Notes: generated by a model from the letters alone, not told the origin. 64,000 nt of DNA from Actinomadura nitritigenes (GCF_017573545.1 NZ_JAGEOK010000004.1:124001-188000), one strand, 5' to 3'. Shown: positions 33,688 through 42,640, counted from the stretch's first letter. Numbers and translations: made by a program.

Positions 33688-33903
33688 ATGACCAGCATCA
33701 CCGTCCAGGAGGCCCGTCCGTCGGACAGCACGACCAGGGACCCCAGGTCCTTCGTCGACCCGCAGGTCTGGGACCGGCAGATCGCCCTCCTCGTCCGCGA
33801 CCACCCCTTCCACACTGACCGATGCGATCACTTGGTACTTCGGCGGCCAAAGAATCAACACGCTCAACCTTGGCCCTCCGCTTCTCTGTGTCGGAACGGC
33901 TGA
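33688..33903 (+). pseudogene. Truncated small gene downstream of the XRE regulator
   Basis: A strong GAAGGAGG precedes ATG 33688. The first 45 residues (MTSITVQEARPSD, then VWDRQIALLVRDHPF) look like a real protein start. After that the composition becomes arbitrary and a stop follows at residue 71, suggesting a frameshift or deletion. The remaining 33904-34147 shows no gene. Identification rests on composition only. Confidence 0.4.
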
Positions 33904-34147
33904 GATCACTATGCCGAGGCGCAGCCGACGCGGTGCTGGCCAGCCGGACCGGCGTGCTGCTCAAGAACACGGATGGGCCATCGAGTAGATCTGGGTGTTC
34001 TACCTCGCCTGTTCCGCCGTTGTCTGGGGGAGCCTGCCGCGACTGCCTCTCGGGTGACCGATCGGTGATCGTGCTGCACAGTACATTGGGCAGGCGGCGG
34101 AGGGGCTCTGTCGTGTTGGGATCCGGTGACTGTCCAGGGAGGACAAT

Positions 34148-36355
34148 TTGGCTTCAGAGAAGGGACTGCTTCCGCTGTTCCAGCATCTGCTTATGATTGG
34201 ATTCACGCACTTCAGCACAGGGTCTGTGACGACGTTGATGAGCGGTGAGGATTCGATCGAGCCGCCTGCGGGGTGGCCCGTAGTCCGCGAGTCAGTTGAG
34301 GCTCTGAGCAACAAGGCTCGTGATCTTCTTGGGGCGGGCCCTGTCCTCCTGCTACCGTCCTGGGAGCGTCAACCGGACGCCGCGGCAGCGAAGGCGGGGC
34401 GACGTCGCGCCCTTCGCCCGTACGAGGACACGCTCCGTGCATGCGCGCCAGTGGACGCTGACAGTGTGATGGCTGTCATGACACCCATGGAGTTGTGGAG
34501 TTCGGTCGCCCCATGGGCAGCCGAACTCAGACGTGATCTGAGCGAGCGCTGGGACACACTCCTTCTTCTTTATAGCACCGGCCTGATCGGTGGGTTCCAC
34601 ACTAGCTTTACGGCGGCCACCGCATTCTTTCGTGTCAAAGCTGCACACCGGCCGCCTCTCAAGGTCTTCCAGGTGCCCCGCAGGGAAGACGAATCCGCTG
34701 TCGTGAAGGACTTCGAGAAGCTTCTGGCCCGCGAAGGAGGCCGTACGCGATACGGATACGTGATCCGAGAAATGCCTCAATGGGAGGAAGGCTTTGACTT
34801 CGACCGCTACGATCCCGTCGTTCTAAAGCAGCGCGCCGACCTTGCTGGCTTCGGCAGTGTCAGCACCATGGGCGACCTTTTCGACGTGGTTGCGCGAATC
34901 CACACGGCGGGCCACTCGAAGTTGATCAGTACCGACGCGGAGCCCGGCGCAGTCCGCTTGGTGGGAGGGCGCGATGTGCAGCGCGACGGTACCATCGCAC
35001 CTCCGAGCGACGTAGCCTACTGGGTGCGGGCACAACCCGAACACCTGCTCGCCCCAGGGGACTTGATTCTTCGCGAGATTTACGCCCCCGGCGACCCACA
35101 CGGATTTTGCCTGGCGGAGGTAACCGAGCAGGATCTGCCAGCTGCCGCATCTCATACGACGATCGTGCTGCGCCCTAAGGCTGATTTGGAAAGCCAGCGG
35201 ATCGGATTTGCCATGATGTGGCTACGTACGCCGCTGGCTCGCACGTTGGCTGGCACATCAGGAGTGCATGTTTCAGTTAAGAATCTGCTGACGCTTCCAG
35301 TGCCGCAGCCTGACGAAGCTCTGGAAAAGGCATTCGATGAGCTCGATGCAGTTCGGCTGCGGCTTGAGGAGTGGCAACTCGAGGCGGATTCGTTGCTTGG
35401 ATCAGTGTTCATGCATCAAACCCCGGCTCAGGCTCGCCTAGAGATCATTGACAAGGGTCGCGCGCTGCGGTTGCGCGTGGAAGCTGCATCGCTACTCGAT
35501 GATTTAGGGCACACCATACGTACGCGATTCCCTTACCCCATTGCATCCAGATGGCGTGAGACTGAGGCGCAATTAAGTGCTGGCGATCCTCGGGCTGCCT
35601 ACAGTGCTGTTCTGGACACAGCCGAGATCCTGCTCTGTTATGTTGCCCAGGTCGCACTCGCGCTTGGACGAGAGGAGGACCTCAACTTCGGTGCAGTAGT
35701 GGCGATCAAGGGTAAGCTCACAAGCGGTCGCAGCGGCCCTGGATTCGGTGACTGGGTCGCAGTCTTGGATGAGTCCGCTACTAGTCGCCGACTGCGCAAC
35801 CTGCCAACTGAACACCCGCTGCAGGATATCCGAGCACTTTTCGCTGGTTCGGAAGCCACAAACGCTCGTCAGCGTCTGTACGGCCGCCGCAATGATGAAG
35901 CGCATTTGCGCCGTATCGATTCAATCGACCTGCCAGGAGCCATTCAGGCAGCTTTCGCGGACCTGACTATTCTGACTGACAGGGCTCGTTTTCTGGCTGA
36001 TTTGCCTCTCCTGCATCTCACAGACGTGCGCTGGGATACCCTGGAAAGAACGGCCCTGGTGCATTTCCGTGAGCTGATGGGCGATCATCCGGTAGTGCCG
36101 ACCAAGACCATGGCTGTGCCTAGAAACGACCTAGAGAAGGGTAGCCTGTACATGCGTGACTCTGGTCACCAACTGCATCTGTTGCGCCCCTTTCTAGTGG
36201 GTCAGGTTTGTCCAGTTTGCCGGACGTGGTCCACGTTTCATGTTGATCGCGTCCCCGGTGAAGCCGTCCTCTTGAAGAGCCTCGAACACGGGCACATTTT
36301 TAGAGACCATTCACCTGCCATGTCTGCAGCGCTGTCAGGAGTCGGTCTGCTCTGA
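34148..36355 (+). CDS. Orphan HsdS/target-recognition-like protein fused to a HEPN domain
   Basis: The 735-residue protein starts at TTG 34148 behind AGGGAGGA; an in-frame TGA at 34127 rules out extension. Residues 80-200 resemble the tail of an adenine methyltransferase without its catalytic motifs. Residues about 230-430 look like a type I/IIG target-recognition region (LLAPGDLILREIY, SVKNLLTLPVPQP). Residues about 500-640 form an all-helical domain with R581-N-D-E-A-H586, the HEPN RNase motif RNxxxH. A CPVC zinc pair (C688, C691) follows near the end. No hsdM or hsdR is adjacent. GC is somewhat low. Function unknown; a DNA-sensing, RNA-cleaving defence protein is inferred. Confidence 0.65.
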   Translation: MASEKGLLPLFQHLLMIGFTHFSTGSVTTLMSGEDSIEPPAGWPVVRESVEALSNKARDLLGAGPVLLLPSWERQPDAAAAKAGRRRALRPYEDTLRACAPVDADSVMAVMTPMELWSSVAPWAAELRRDLSERWDTLLLLYSTGLIGGFHTSFTAATAFFRVKAAHRPPLKVFQVPRREDESAVVKDFEKLLAREGGRTRYGYVIREMPQWEEGFDFDRYDPVVLKQRADLAGFGSVSTMGDLFDVVARIHTAGHSKLISTDAEPGAVRLVGGRDVQRDGTIAPPSDVAYWVRAQPEHLLAPGDLILREIYAPGDPHGFCLAEVTEQDLPAAASHTTIVLRPKADLESQRIGFAMMWLRTPLARTLAGTSGVHVSVKNLLTLPVPQPDEALEKAFDELDAVRLRLEEWQLEADSLLGSVFMHQTPAQARLEIIDKGRALRLRVEAASLLDDLGHTIRTRFPYPIASRWRETEAQLSAGDPRAAYSAVLDTAEILLCYVAQVALALGREEDLNFGAVVAIKGKLTSGRSGPGFGDWVAVLDESATSRRLRNLPTEHPLQDIRALFAGSEATNARQRLYGRRNDEAHLRRIDSIDLPGAIQAAFADLTILTDRARFLADLPLLHLTDVRWDTLERTALVHFRELMGDHPVVPTKTMAVPRNDLEKGSLYMRDSGHQLHLLRPFLVGQVCPVCRTWSTFHVDRVPGEAVLLKSLEHGHIFRDHSPAMSAALSGVGLL

Positions 36356-36870
36356 CGGGCAGTGACAAGCCATGCTGGGGGTCGGTAGGCATGGCCGACG
36401 CGACGCACGTCGTGGCTCACGAGGTCGTCACTTACACCACTCGTACCTGGCGTGCGCGCGGGGCGGCGCTTAGGTACGTGGCTCGCACAGCGTCGACCGG
36501 TGCGGATGCAGCACCGGTCGATGAAGCAAACTATGCGTCCAGGCCGAGAAGTTGGGGTGCCCGCCGGGGGTAGGGCGACCGCTGCCAGTGTCCACAGATC
36601 CTCGGTCGAGCAGGACACGGCAACCGCCCTTGAACTGATCAGCGCTGCCGGCCTCGCGCCCTCCCGCAAGTCCACACCCGTCCGAGATCATCCAATTCTG
36701 TTGTTAGCACTGCCATTAGCGGCCGCACCGACTTCAACCGGTCCGGGGTACTCGTTCGCGCGAACGGCGCCCAGCCCGCGACAGACCGTCTCACGCGAAC
36801 GAGTGCCTCGGCTCGTGGGGGCTGCGAAGCCCCAGCTTCGGGCACGTTCAAGGCCCCTTGCGTCTCACGC
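36356..36870. other. Intergenic stretch without a convincing gene
   Basis: Open frames here have arbitrary composition, no Shine-Dalgarno and no domain. The stretch between the HEPN-fusion gene and the small membrane gene may be debris of mobile-element turnover. Confidence 0.5.
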
Positions 36871-37053
36871 CTACACGTGCGACGTTGGCGGCCGTTCAGT
36901 TCCACCAAGTGCGAAGCCAGTAACAAGTCCGACTAGTTCCACCGTGATGAGGTGAAGATAAGTTGGACTCACCCCTAGCATCGCGAGGACGGCTAGCAGC
37001 AGGCCCAACACGAGCAGGGCGAGAACAGGATTGGCACTGGGCGGTACCCTCAC
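36871..37053 (-). CDS. Small two-helix membrane protein
   Basis: The 60-residue protein from GTG 37053 (AAGGAG upstream) has two hydrophobic segments, ANPVLALLVLGLLLAVLAML and a second starting LITVELVGLVTGFALGG. The frame continues to 37254, but the added N-terminus has no membrane or domain character. It may belong to the adjacent mobilisation region. Unknown function. Confidence 0.5.
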   Translation of the reverse strand: MRVPPSANPVLALLVLGLLLAVLAMLGVSPTYLHLITVELVGLVTGFALGGTERPPTSHV

Positions 37054-37663
37054 TATGACTCCTTCGTGAGTCGCGTGGCCGCGCAGGCGTGATCCTCCAG
37101 CACGAGAATCAGATTTTCCACTTGCGCGGCCGTTCCATTGGGTCATTTGGAGACTAGCGCCATCTTTCATCCGGGGTCTACTCGGGACTTCAGAAATCGG
37201 ACAAAGAGTGACGCTAGCGGCGTCCGTTCGACACACACGGGAGAAATTCCTCATGCGTTTGCGCAGCTCACAGCACCTAGCCTAAACCTGCAATGTGACC
37301 TACGCCTCATTTTAATGACCATCACGAGCGCCGCCCCAAGGACTTTTGACTTATGAAAACTCGGACGACTTTTCCACTTTTGAAAAGTAAAAAGTCCGGC
37401 CCGCACTGGAGATCGATCCTGCAGTGAGCGGCCGGTTTTGTTCTGCCAGGGACTCAGCGCCGAAGTCGGCCAGGCGTAAACCGTGGGGCGGTCGCAGGCG
37501 AGCTGCGCGACGGGACCGGCGGAACAGGCGCGACAGCTTCCCCAGGGTTGGCTATGGGGAAGCTGTCGGTTGTCGAGCCGTGATTCCGCTCAGTGCCGGA
37601 CTCAGCCGCTCGCGACCGTGCCAGGGCTACCAAGTGGTGCGGCGAGGAGGCTCCGTGTCCGGG
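37054..37663. other. Non-coding region with AT-rich hairpin
   Basis: An AT-rich hairpin GACTTTT...AAAAGTC lies at 37367-37396, with GGACTTTT at 37340 repeating its left arm. No convincing gene is present. The AT-rich block in GC-rich DNA could mark a mobile-element end. Confidence 0.45.
37396..37443 (+). terminator. Intrinsic-type terminator with T run
   Basis: CCGGCC.GC.CTG pairs with CAGTGAGCGGCCGG around a 13-nt loop, followed by TTTTGTT. Such T runs are rare in this genome. Confidence 0.55.
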
Positions 37664-37873
37664 CTACGCACTGCTGTTGCTGGACATAAGGCGTAGGAGG
37701 TCGGCGGTGACTACTCGGTAGGTGGTGCCTATGCGGATGACCTTGCAGGGGAAGAGGTCTTCGCGTGCGAGTTGGTAGGCGCGGGTTCGGCCGAGGCCCA
37801 GAGCTCGGGCGGCGGTCTCGATGGTGGTTGTGGTGGGGAGGGCTGCGAGCTCCTCGTGGGTCATCGGCTCCAT
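37664..37873 (-). CDS. Excisionase-like HTH protein
   Basis: The 69-residue protein carries the helix-turn-helix TIETAARALGLGRTRAYQLA and a short wing (FPCKVIRIGTTYRV) of the excisionase/MerR-like family. It is the 3' gene of a minus-strand series with the 188-residue protein, relaxase and MobC. No integrase is found nearby, so it either regulates the mobilisation genes or is a leftover of a lost integration module. Confidence 0.75.
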   Translation of the reverse strand: MEPMTHEELAALPTTTTIETAARALGLGRTRAYQLAREDLFPCKVIRIGTTYRVVTADLLRLMSSNSSA

Positions 37874-37875
37874 GC

Positions 37876-38442
37876 TCAGGCCTCCGGAGTGTTCGTAGGA
37901 CGAATGCGAATGAAACGGCTTCGTTCGCCAGCAGGAGGGGGCGCGAGGAGCATCGGATCGGTGATTGGTCTGGGGAAGTCGTTGGCCGCTGCTGCTACAC
38001 CGACGTCATCCACGCGCGTTCTTCCGTCGGTGGCTGGGGACGCTTCGCGTCCGTGGGTGGCGCGGGAGTGGACGGCGTTGATGGTCGATTGGGCATCGCT
38101 GAGGGCCGCGCAGAGAGCTCGGGAGTGCTGCCTGGCTTCGGCTAGAGCTTGGCCGTGGCGGCTCAGGACGTCGGCGAGGTCTTCGGCCTGGTCGTGGCCG
38201 AGACGGTCGGCTTGCAGCTCCCGGAGGAAGAAGCGGTTTATCTGGTCGAGGAGCTGATCGAGGCCGTAGGTCGCTGCGCTGAGATTGCCGAGGATGGTGT
38301 ACGCGGTGCCGGGGAGGGTGAGGCTCGGAGGGCCGGTCGTGGCGTCGTTGAGCTGGCGGACGTGTTCGTAGAGGTTGCTCGCGAGGTCGGCTGTTTGGTC
38401 GTCGTTACGAGCGGTAGCGGGAGCCTGCCTGTGGTCGGTCAT
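37876..38442 (-). CDS. Hypothetical helical protein of the mobilisation module
   Basis: The 188-residue protein has a helical core (ADLASNLYEHVRQLNDA, YGLDQLLDQINRFFLRELQA) and a low-complexity C-terminal tail rich in Pro, Ala and Arg. No domain recognised. Its stop is 2 nt before the HTH start, so they are cotranscribed. It may be a mobilisation accessory. Confidence 0.6.
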   Translation of the reverse strand: MTDHRQAPATARNDDQTADLASNLYEHVRQLNDATTGPPSLTLPGTAYTILGNLSAATYGLDQLLDQINRFFLRELQADRLGHDQAEDLADVLSRHGQALAEARQHSRALCAALSDAQSTINAVHSRATHGREASPATDGRTRVDDVGVAAAANDFPRPITDPMLLAPPPAGERSRFIRIRPTNTPEA

Positions 38443-38666
38443 GTGAATGTGTCCTTGTGGATAAGGGGCCTGCCTGGGGGCTGTGATCGGTCATGGCTTC
38501 GCCTCTCTTGCGTGGTGGTTGTCAGGTAGTGCTGCTCTGCCGGCGCGGACGCTGCGGCGGTGCACTACTTGCGCATTGTTGGCACTTTTTACGCTCCGTA
38601 GTATGCAGAGGCGCTGATCTTTGTGCCAGGACCAGGACGGCGTGGCGCCGGGGTTGCGTGGTCGGG

Positions 38667-40208
38667 TTACCGCGCTGGGCCCCGGCGGCGGTGAGGGCTG
38701 GACGGCGACGGTGTGGGCGCGCTGGGTCGGTATGGGTTGCCTGCGAGCTGGTCGCTGAGGGGTACGGGGAAGGCTGTGGCAGCGAGGCGCGCGGCGTTCT
38801 GCTCCGCCGTGTAGTTCGGTGGTGTCCGTGGCAGCGTGGGGGAAGATGGCCGCGGAGTTGGTCGGCTGAGTCTGCTGAGTTGGGCGGCAGCCTTGCGGGC
38901 GGCAGCTGCCTGAGCAGCGCGTTGCTGCAACTGCCGGTACTCCGCGATCGCCTCGATGAGGGCGACGAGTTGCACGACCAGGTGGGAGAGGACGCCGGCG
39001 AGGCTTGGACGGTTACCGCGTTGTCCCCGGATACCGGATAGAGCCAGTGCTCTGGCAGCCCTGCGGAGGCTCGTGCCGTAGGGAGTCAAGGGTGGTTGGC
39101 GTCCGTAAGGTTCGCGAGCTGCGCGGTCGTAGAAGTCGGCGGCACGGGCGAGTTCCCGGTTTCCTGTGAGCGCCGCGGTCACGTGTAAGACGTCGGAGGT
39201 TGCGGCTGCTACGTCGGCGCGGACGGCCGGGTCCTGGATATGACGCATCTGCCAGGTGGCCGTCGCGGTGGCTCGGGCAGCCTGCTGGTATGCAGCGGAT
39301 CGCTCCTCGTGGGTCAGCTCCACCTCGCCGAAGGGGCGACGGTCAAAGCGGTTGCCTTCGTGCGGCGCCGACCAGCGCTCGCGAAGTTTGGGGAGCGTCA
39401 GGTTGGGCGCGAGCTTCTTGCCGGAGAACCAGACTGGTTGGTTCTCCTTGTTGTTGTGATGTGGGAGCGCAACGGCGTAACCGGTGATCCGCTCGGGTGA
39501 GCGGGCACTGTGGCGCATCTTGACCAGCACCCCGGCGTGTTCGAGGGCGGCGAAGAAGTCGCCCTCGTTCTCGGCTCCGGCTGCTGCGGTGGCTACGAGT
39601 CGGCGGAGGGCGATGCGGGGCGGCTCGGCCCAGTTCTTCCGGTGGGCAAGTTCTGTCTCGGCTCGGGTTGGTCGTGGGGCTGCTGTCCGGTCTGCGGGCG
39701 CGGTCGGGGTGAGTCCGTATCGCTTCTCGACGATATGGCAGGCGTCGGCGACCTTGAAGTAGTCGCGGTGGACGTTGGGGTTGCGCCCGTCCTCGCGCGC
39801 CAGGACCGCTACGAGGTGGATGTGGTCGTCGGCATGTCGCACTGCGATCCAGCGGCATGCTTCGTCGTCGCCTCGTGGCGCGAACCCGGTCTGGTGCATC
39901 ACCTCCTCGGCGATGTCGGCCCATTCGTCGTCCGAGAGGCGCCGGTCCGCGAGGGCGGTGCGGACCGAGCACTGCCAGATCGGAGACGCCAGCGGGGTAT
40001 GTCGGAGAGTGTCGAGCGGGGAGGTCAGGACTCCGACCAGGTGCCGGAAGTCCCGATCGCTTCTGACGTCCAGTCCGGGTTCCAGAGCCATGGGGAGTCG
40101 GAAGCCCGCGACGAGGTGGGGATTGACGTGTTCGTTGCGCCGGCCGGGGCCGTAGAGGTAGGACAGCAACCGGGCGACGCTCTCGCCCCGGGTCACTTTG
40201 CCGATCAA
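38667..40208 (-). CDS. mobA: Relaxase/mobilisation nuclease (MobA type)
   Basis: The 513-residue protein nicks one strand at oriT to start conjugative mobilisation. The N-terminal relaxase domain has the opening MIGKVTRGESVARLLSYLYG, probable catalytic Tyr near there, and the metal-binding HADDHIHLV. The C-terminal half is helical, Arg/Ala-rich and ends in a disordered Pro/Ser tail. Start TTG 40208 overlaps the MobC stop (TTGA). No T4SS genes are present, so it would need a helper. Confidence 0.88.
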   Translation of the reverse strand: MIGKVTRGESVARLLSYLYGPGRRNEHVNPHLVAGFRLPMALEPGLDVRSDRDFRHLVGVLTSPLDTLRHTPLASPIWQCSVRTALADRRLSDDEWADIAEEVMHQTGFAPRGDDEACRWIAVRHADDHIHLVAVLAREDGRNPNVHRDYFKVADACHIVEKRYGLTPTAPADRTAAPRPTRAETELAHRKNWAEPPRIALRRLVATAAAGAENEGDFFAALEHAGVLVKMRHSARSPERITGYAVALPHHNNKENQPVWFSGKKLAPNLTLPKLRERWSAPHEGNRFDRRPFGEVELTHEERSAAYQQAARATATATWQMRHIQDPAVRADVAAATSDVLHVTAALTGNRELARAADFYDRAAREPYGRQPPLTPYGTSLRRAARALALSGIRGQRGNRPSLAGVLSHLVVQLVALIEAIAEYRQLQQRAAQAAAARKAAAQLSRLSRPTPRPSSPTLPRTPPNYTAEQNAARLAATAFPVPLSDQLAGNPYRPSAPTPSPSSPHRRRGPAR

Positions 40209-40678
40209 CGCTGGAGCCGGCCGAGCTCGACGGACGAGGCGTCCACTCTTCGAAGAACGTTCTGCAGGTACGCCAAAGCAGCGGGCAGTTCGCGGGGTAT
40301 CTGTCCCGTGGCATTCGCGATGCGGGCCAGCTGATTGAGGTTCACGCCGATCCGGTTCAGCTGCCGTGCGATGCCGCGTAGTTCCTCGCAGATATCCGGT
40401 GTCAGTTCGTGTCCGAATCTGTGTTGTCGATTGGCCGCTTGTACGGTGTGGACGATGAATGTCCCGTAGGCAGCTCCCGCTCGGTGCGCTGCTTCGCAGA
40501 TCTCCTTGTACTCCTCGTCGCTGACTCGGAACCTCATCTCCCGGTCCCGCCGGCGTCCCTCGCCGAGCTGCGAGCGTCGCTGCAGCTTGCGTGACGTGCT
40601 GACCTGCTCGTCTTCCGTGGCTCCGCCTCCGATCACATCGATCATGACCGCGCCCGGTCTGCCCAGCCGGGTGTGCAC
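40205..40678 (-). CDS. mobC: MobC-like relaxosome protein
   Basis: The 157-residue protein has an RHH-type N-terminus (EMRFRVSDEEYKEICEAAHR) and the MobC signature LRGIARQLNRIGVNLNQLAR. MobC binds oriT and helps the relaxase melt the nic site. It overlaps the relaxase gene by 4 nt. Start 40678 is the first ATG; an internal Met 11 codons later is equally likely. Confidence 0.88.
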   Translation of the reverse strand: MHTRLGRPGAVMIDVIGGGATEDEQVSTSRKLQRRSQLGEGRRRDREMRFRVSDEEYKEICEAAHRAGAAYGTFIVHTVQAANRQHRFGHELTPDICEELRGIARQLNRIGVNLNQLARIANATGQIPRELPAALAYLQNVLRRVDASSVELGRLQR

Positions 40679-40940
40679 GTGATGGACCGCCGCGGGTTCA
40701 TTGCGTGTCGCGACACGGTCCTACCTTGCAGCCCCTAAGAAGGGCCTTGTGAGAGACCGCAAGGTCCTTGTCAGCTGCTACACCATCTCCGCCGCTGACC
40801 GTATAGACGTGCCAATGAGTGTCGCCCAGTGTCATATGATTCTCATCTTCAACGAACGGCACATAGGTTAACTCTCCCCGCGCTCAGGCTAGCGCCGCGA
40901 CACTCACCTTCTATAAGCCACGTTAGAGCTGACCATGGGA

Positions 40941-40982
40941 CGTCGTCTCTCTCTACCGGCGTGCCGGCAGAGAGAGACGACG
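40941..40982. repeat. 20-bp-arm inverted repeat upstream of mobC (oriT candidate)
   Basis: The arms at 40941-40960 and 40963-40982 pair over 20 bp with one mismatch and a 2-nt loop (CGTCGTCTCTCT facing AGAGAGACGACG). It lies 263 nt upstream of mobC. Apart from this and the tandem repeat, 40679-41467 shows no convincing gene. Confidence 0.7.
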
Positions 40983-41138
40983 AAAGCTAGGGGACGACAA
41001 GTTCTCGCAATTGAGATCGCGACAGTGGTGCCCAGCAAGCCTGCCCAGCATCGGACGCGCCGCCGCACAGCCCGGTCCGTGCTTCGTGCGCCGCTGGCCA
41101 ATGATCTGTCCGCAACCGGGCCGGGGCAGTCCGCCCGG

Positions 41139-41223
41139 CGGACGGACGGCGGACCGCGGACGGACGGCGGACGGACGGCGGACGGCGGACGGACGGCGGA
41201 CGGACGGCGGACGGACGGCGGAC
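41139..41223. repeat. GC-rich tandem repeat, 11-nt unit
   Basis: The unit GACGGACGGCG recurs about six times with interruptions across 85 nt. Pure GC-skewed repeats of this form are prone to copy-number change. It lies between the mobC hairpin and the HNH gene. Confidence 0.8.
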
Positions 41224-41467
41224 AAAAGCCGGTCAGGGTGGTCGCCGCAGCGCCTGGGCATGGACCCCATGCGTCACGCCATCTGCCCGCGTGGCCGCCC
41301 GAGCACCCCTTGTCAGCCACATCGCCCTCGGCAGCGCAAATCGAGTCAACTCGCCAGATCACCGGCGTCGATGGCGCAGGCCCCAGCGCATGGGGGCCTG
41401 CTGACCTGTTTAGCAGAACCAAGTAATCAAAAGAACATTCGTGTCATATCGGTCGTACCATCCCTAC

Positions 41468-42640
41468 ATGGATCTCTCGGTGATCACACGTGAGGCAGTC
41501 TTCGACGCGATCGCCGAGTGTGACCAGCTCGGACGTGACCGCTTCCTCGAGCAGTACGGATTCGAGCGAGCCCGTCGATACTTCCTTCGTCACGACGGCA
41601 TCTACTACGACTCCAAGGCCATCGTTGGGGTGGCTTACCGCTACGTGGCAGGGGACCCGCTGTCCGCCGGCGACTTCTCTGGCGGGCAACAAACCGTCGG
41701 CCGGCTCCTCACACGCTTGGGTTTCGAGGTCGTCGCCGACGAGCCACCCTCACCTCAGCAGCGCCTCCTTGAACTCCTCGGAACGCTACGCGTCGCGAAC
41801 ACCCCGGACGGCCCCGCTCGGCATCAACCCATAACCCTTCTTTGGGCGCTGGGACGAGCAGCACACCATCGTCCGCGCCTTGTCCCGTGGCAAGACGCAC
41901 ACCCCGAGCTACGCGGTCTCATGCGCGAGTACGGTCAGCCAACCTCGAAGGCGACTCCTGAGTTCCCCGTCCTTGCCCTTGCTCGCACGGACCTGTGGGA
42001 ACTTCAAGGCCACGTTGGGCCCATCCCGCCTGCACACGGCAAACCGATCACCTGGCTTGATGAGCAGAACCCGTCTTGCGGCCTCAAGGCTTGGGCGTAT
42101 GAGTTCGTCGCGCTCGATGAATCCACGCGCGCAGAGGCCGTCGAGATGCTCGGCGGCGCGTTCTTCGACGGCAAGCTCCCCCAAGGGTTGCTCGAGGAAG
42201 TTGGTCTGCGCCAGGCAGAGCCGACCGCAGTAACACCACCTCATGGTCCGAGTCCGCTGGAAACCTACCTACGCCTCTGCCGGACGATCGAAGCCGCAGA
42301 GGCACATGGCGACCACGACCGCATCACGATCACCACCCGCGAACAGCCTGTACGCTCCGCGGCCGCGGTCAAGGCCGTCCTGATCCGAAGCGCTGGGCGC
42401 TGCGAGAACCCGACGTGCACCGGTCAGCCGAATGACGTCACCAAGAACGGCGACCCCATCCTCGAGGTCGACCATGTCCAAGACCGAGCAGCGTGGGGTC
42501 GCGACCACCCGACCCAGATGATTGCACTCTGCCCAAACTGTCACGCCATCAAGACACGAGGTCGAACGGGTGAGCAGCTAACAAAGCTTCTCCTCTCGGA
42601 GGCTCGGGCGAGACATAATGCTTGGGCGTACGAAAGCTAG
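41468..42640 (+). CDS. ScoMcrA-like HNH type IV restriction protein
   Basis: The 390-residue protein has an N-terminal head domain (residues about 1-95, FLEQYGFERARRYFL and YDSKAIVGVAY) and a middle domain like the ScoMcrA sulfur-binding domain (LLWALGRAAHH, EFPVLALARTDLWEL). It ends in an HNH nuclease with CENPTCTG, EVDHVQDRA and CPNCHAIKTRG. The SRA domain of full ScoMcrA is absent. The family cuts phosphorothioate- or methyl-modified foreign DNA. I chose ATG 41468 over GTG 41441. It is convergent with brxHI and guards the BREX end. Confidence 0.8.
   Translation: MDLSVITREAVFDAIAECDQLGRDRFLEQYGFERARRYFLRHDGIYYDSKAIVGVAYRYVAGDPLSAGDFSGGQQTVGRLLTRLGFEVVADEPPSPQQRLLELLGTLRVANTPDGPARHQPITLLWALGRAAHHRPRLVPWQDAHPELRGLMREYGQPTSKATPEFPVLALARTDLWELQGHVGPIPPAHGKPITWLDEQNPSCGLKAWAYEFVALDESTRAEAVEMLGGAFFDGKLPQGLLEEVGLRQAEPTAVTPPHGPSPLETYLRLCRTIEAAEAHGDHDRITITTREQPVRSAAAVKAVLIRSAGRCENPTCTGQPNDVTKNGDPILEVDHVQDRAAWGRDHPTQMIALCPNCHAIKTRGRTGEQLTKLLLSEARARHNAWAYES

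Noticed and set aside
36452..36955. 167-residue plus-strand open frame
   Set aside because: Arbitrary composition, no ribosome site, overlaps the more plausible small membrane gene.
41139..41223. CRISPR array
   Set aside because: The repeats are contiguous 11-mers without spacers and no cas genes are present.
40935..41426. 163-residue plus-strand open frame
   Set aside because: It is built from the hairpin and tandem repeat, with no Shine-Dalgarno or domain.
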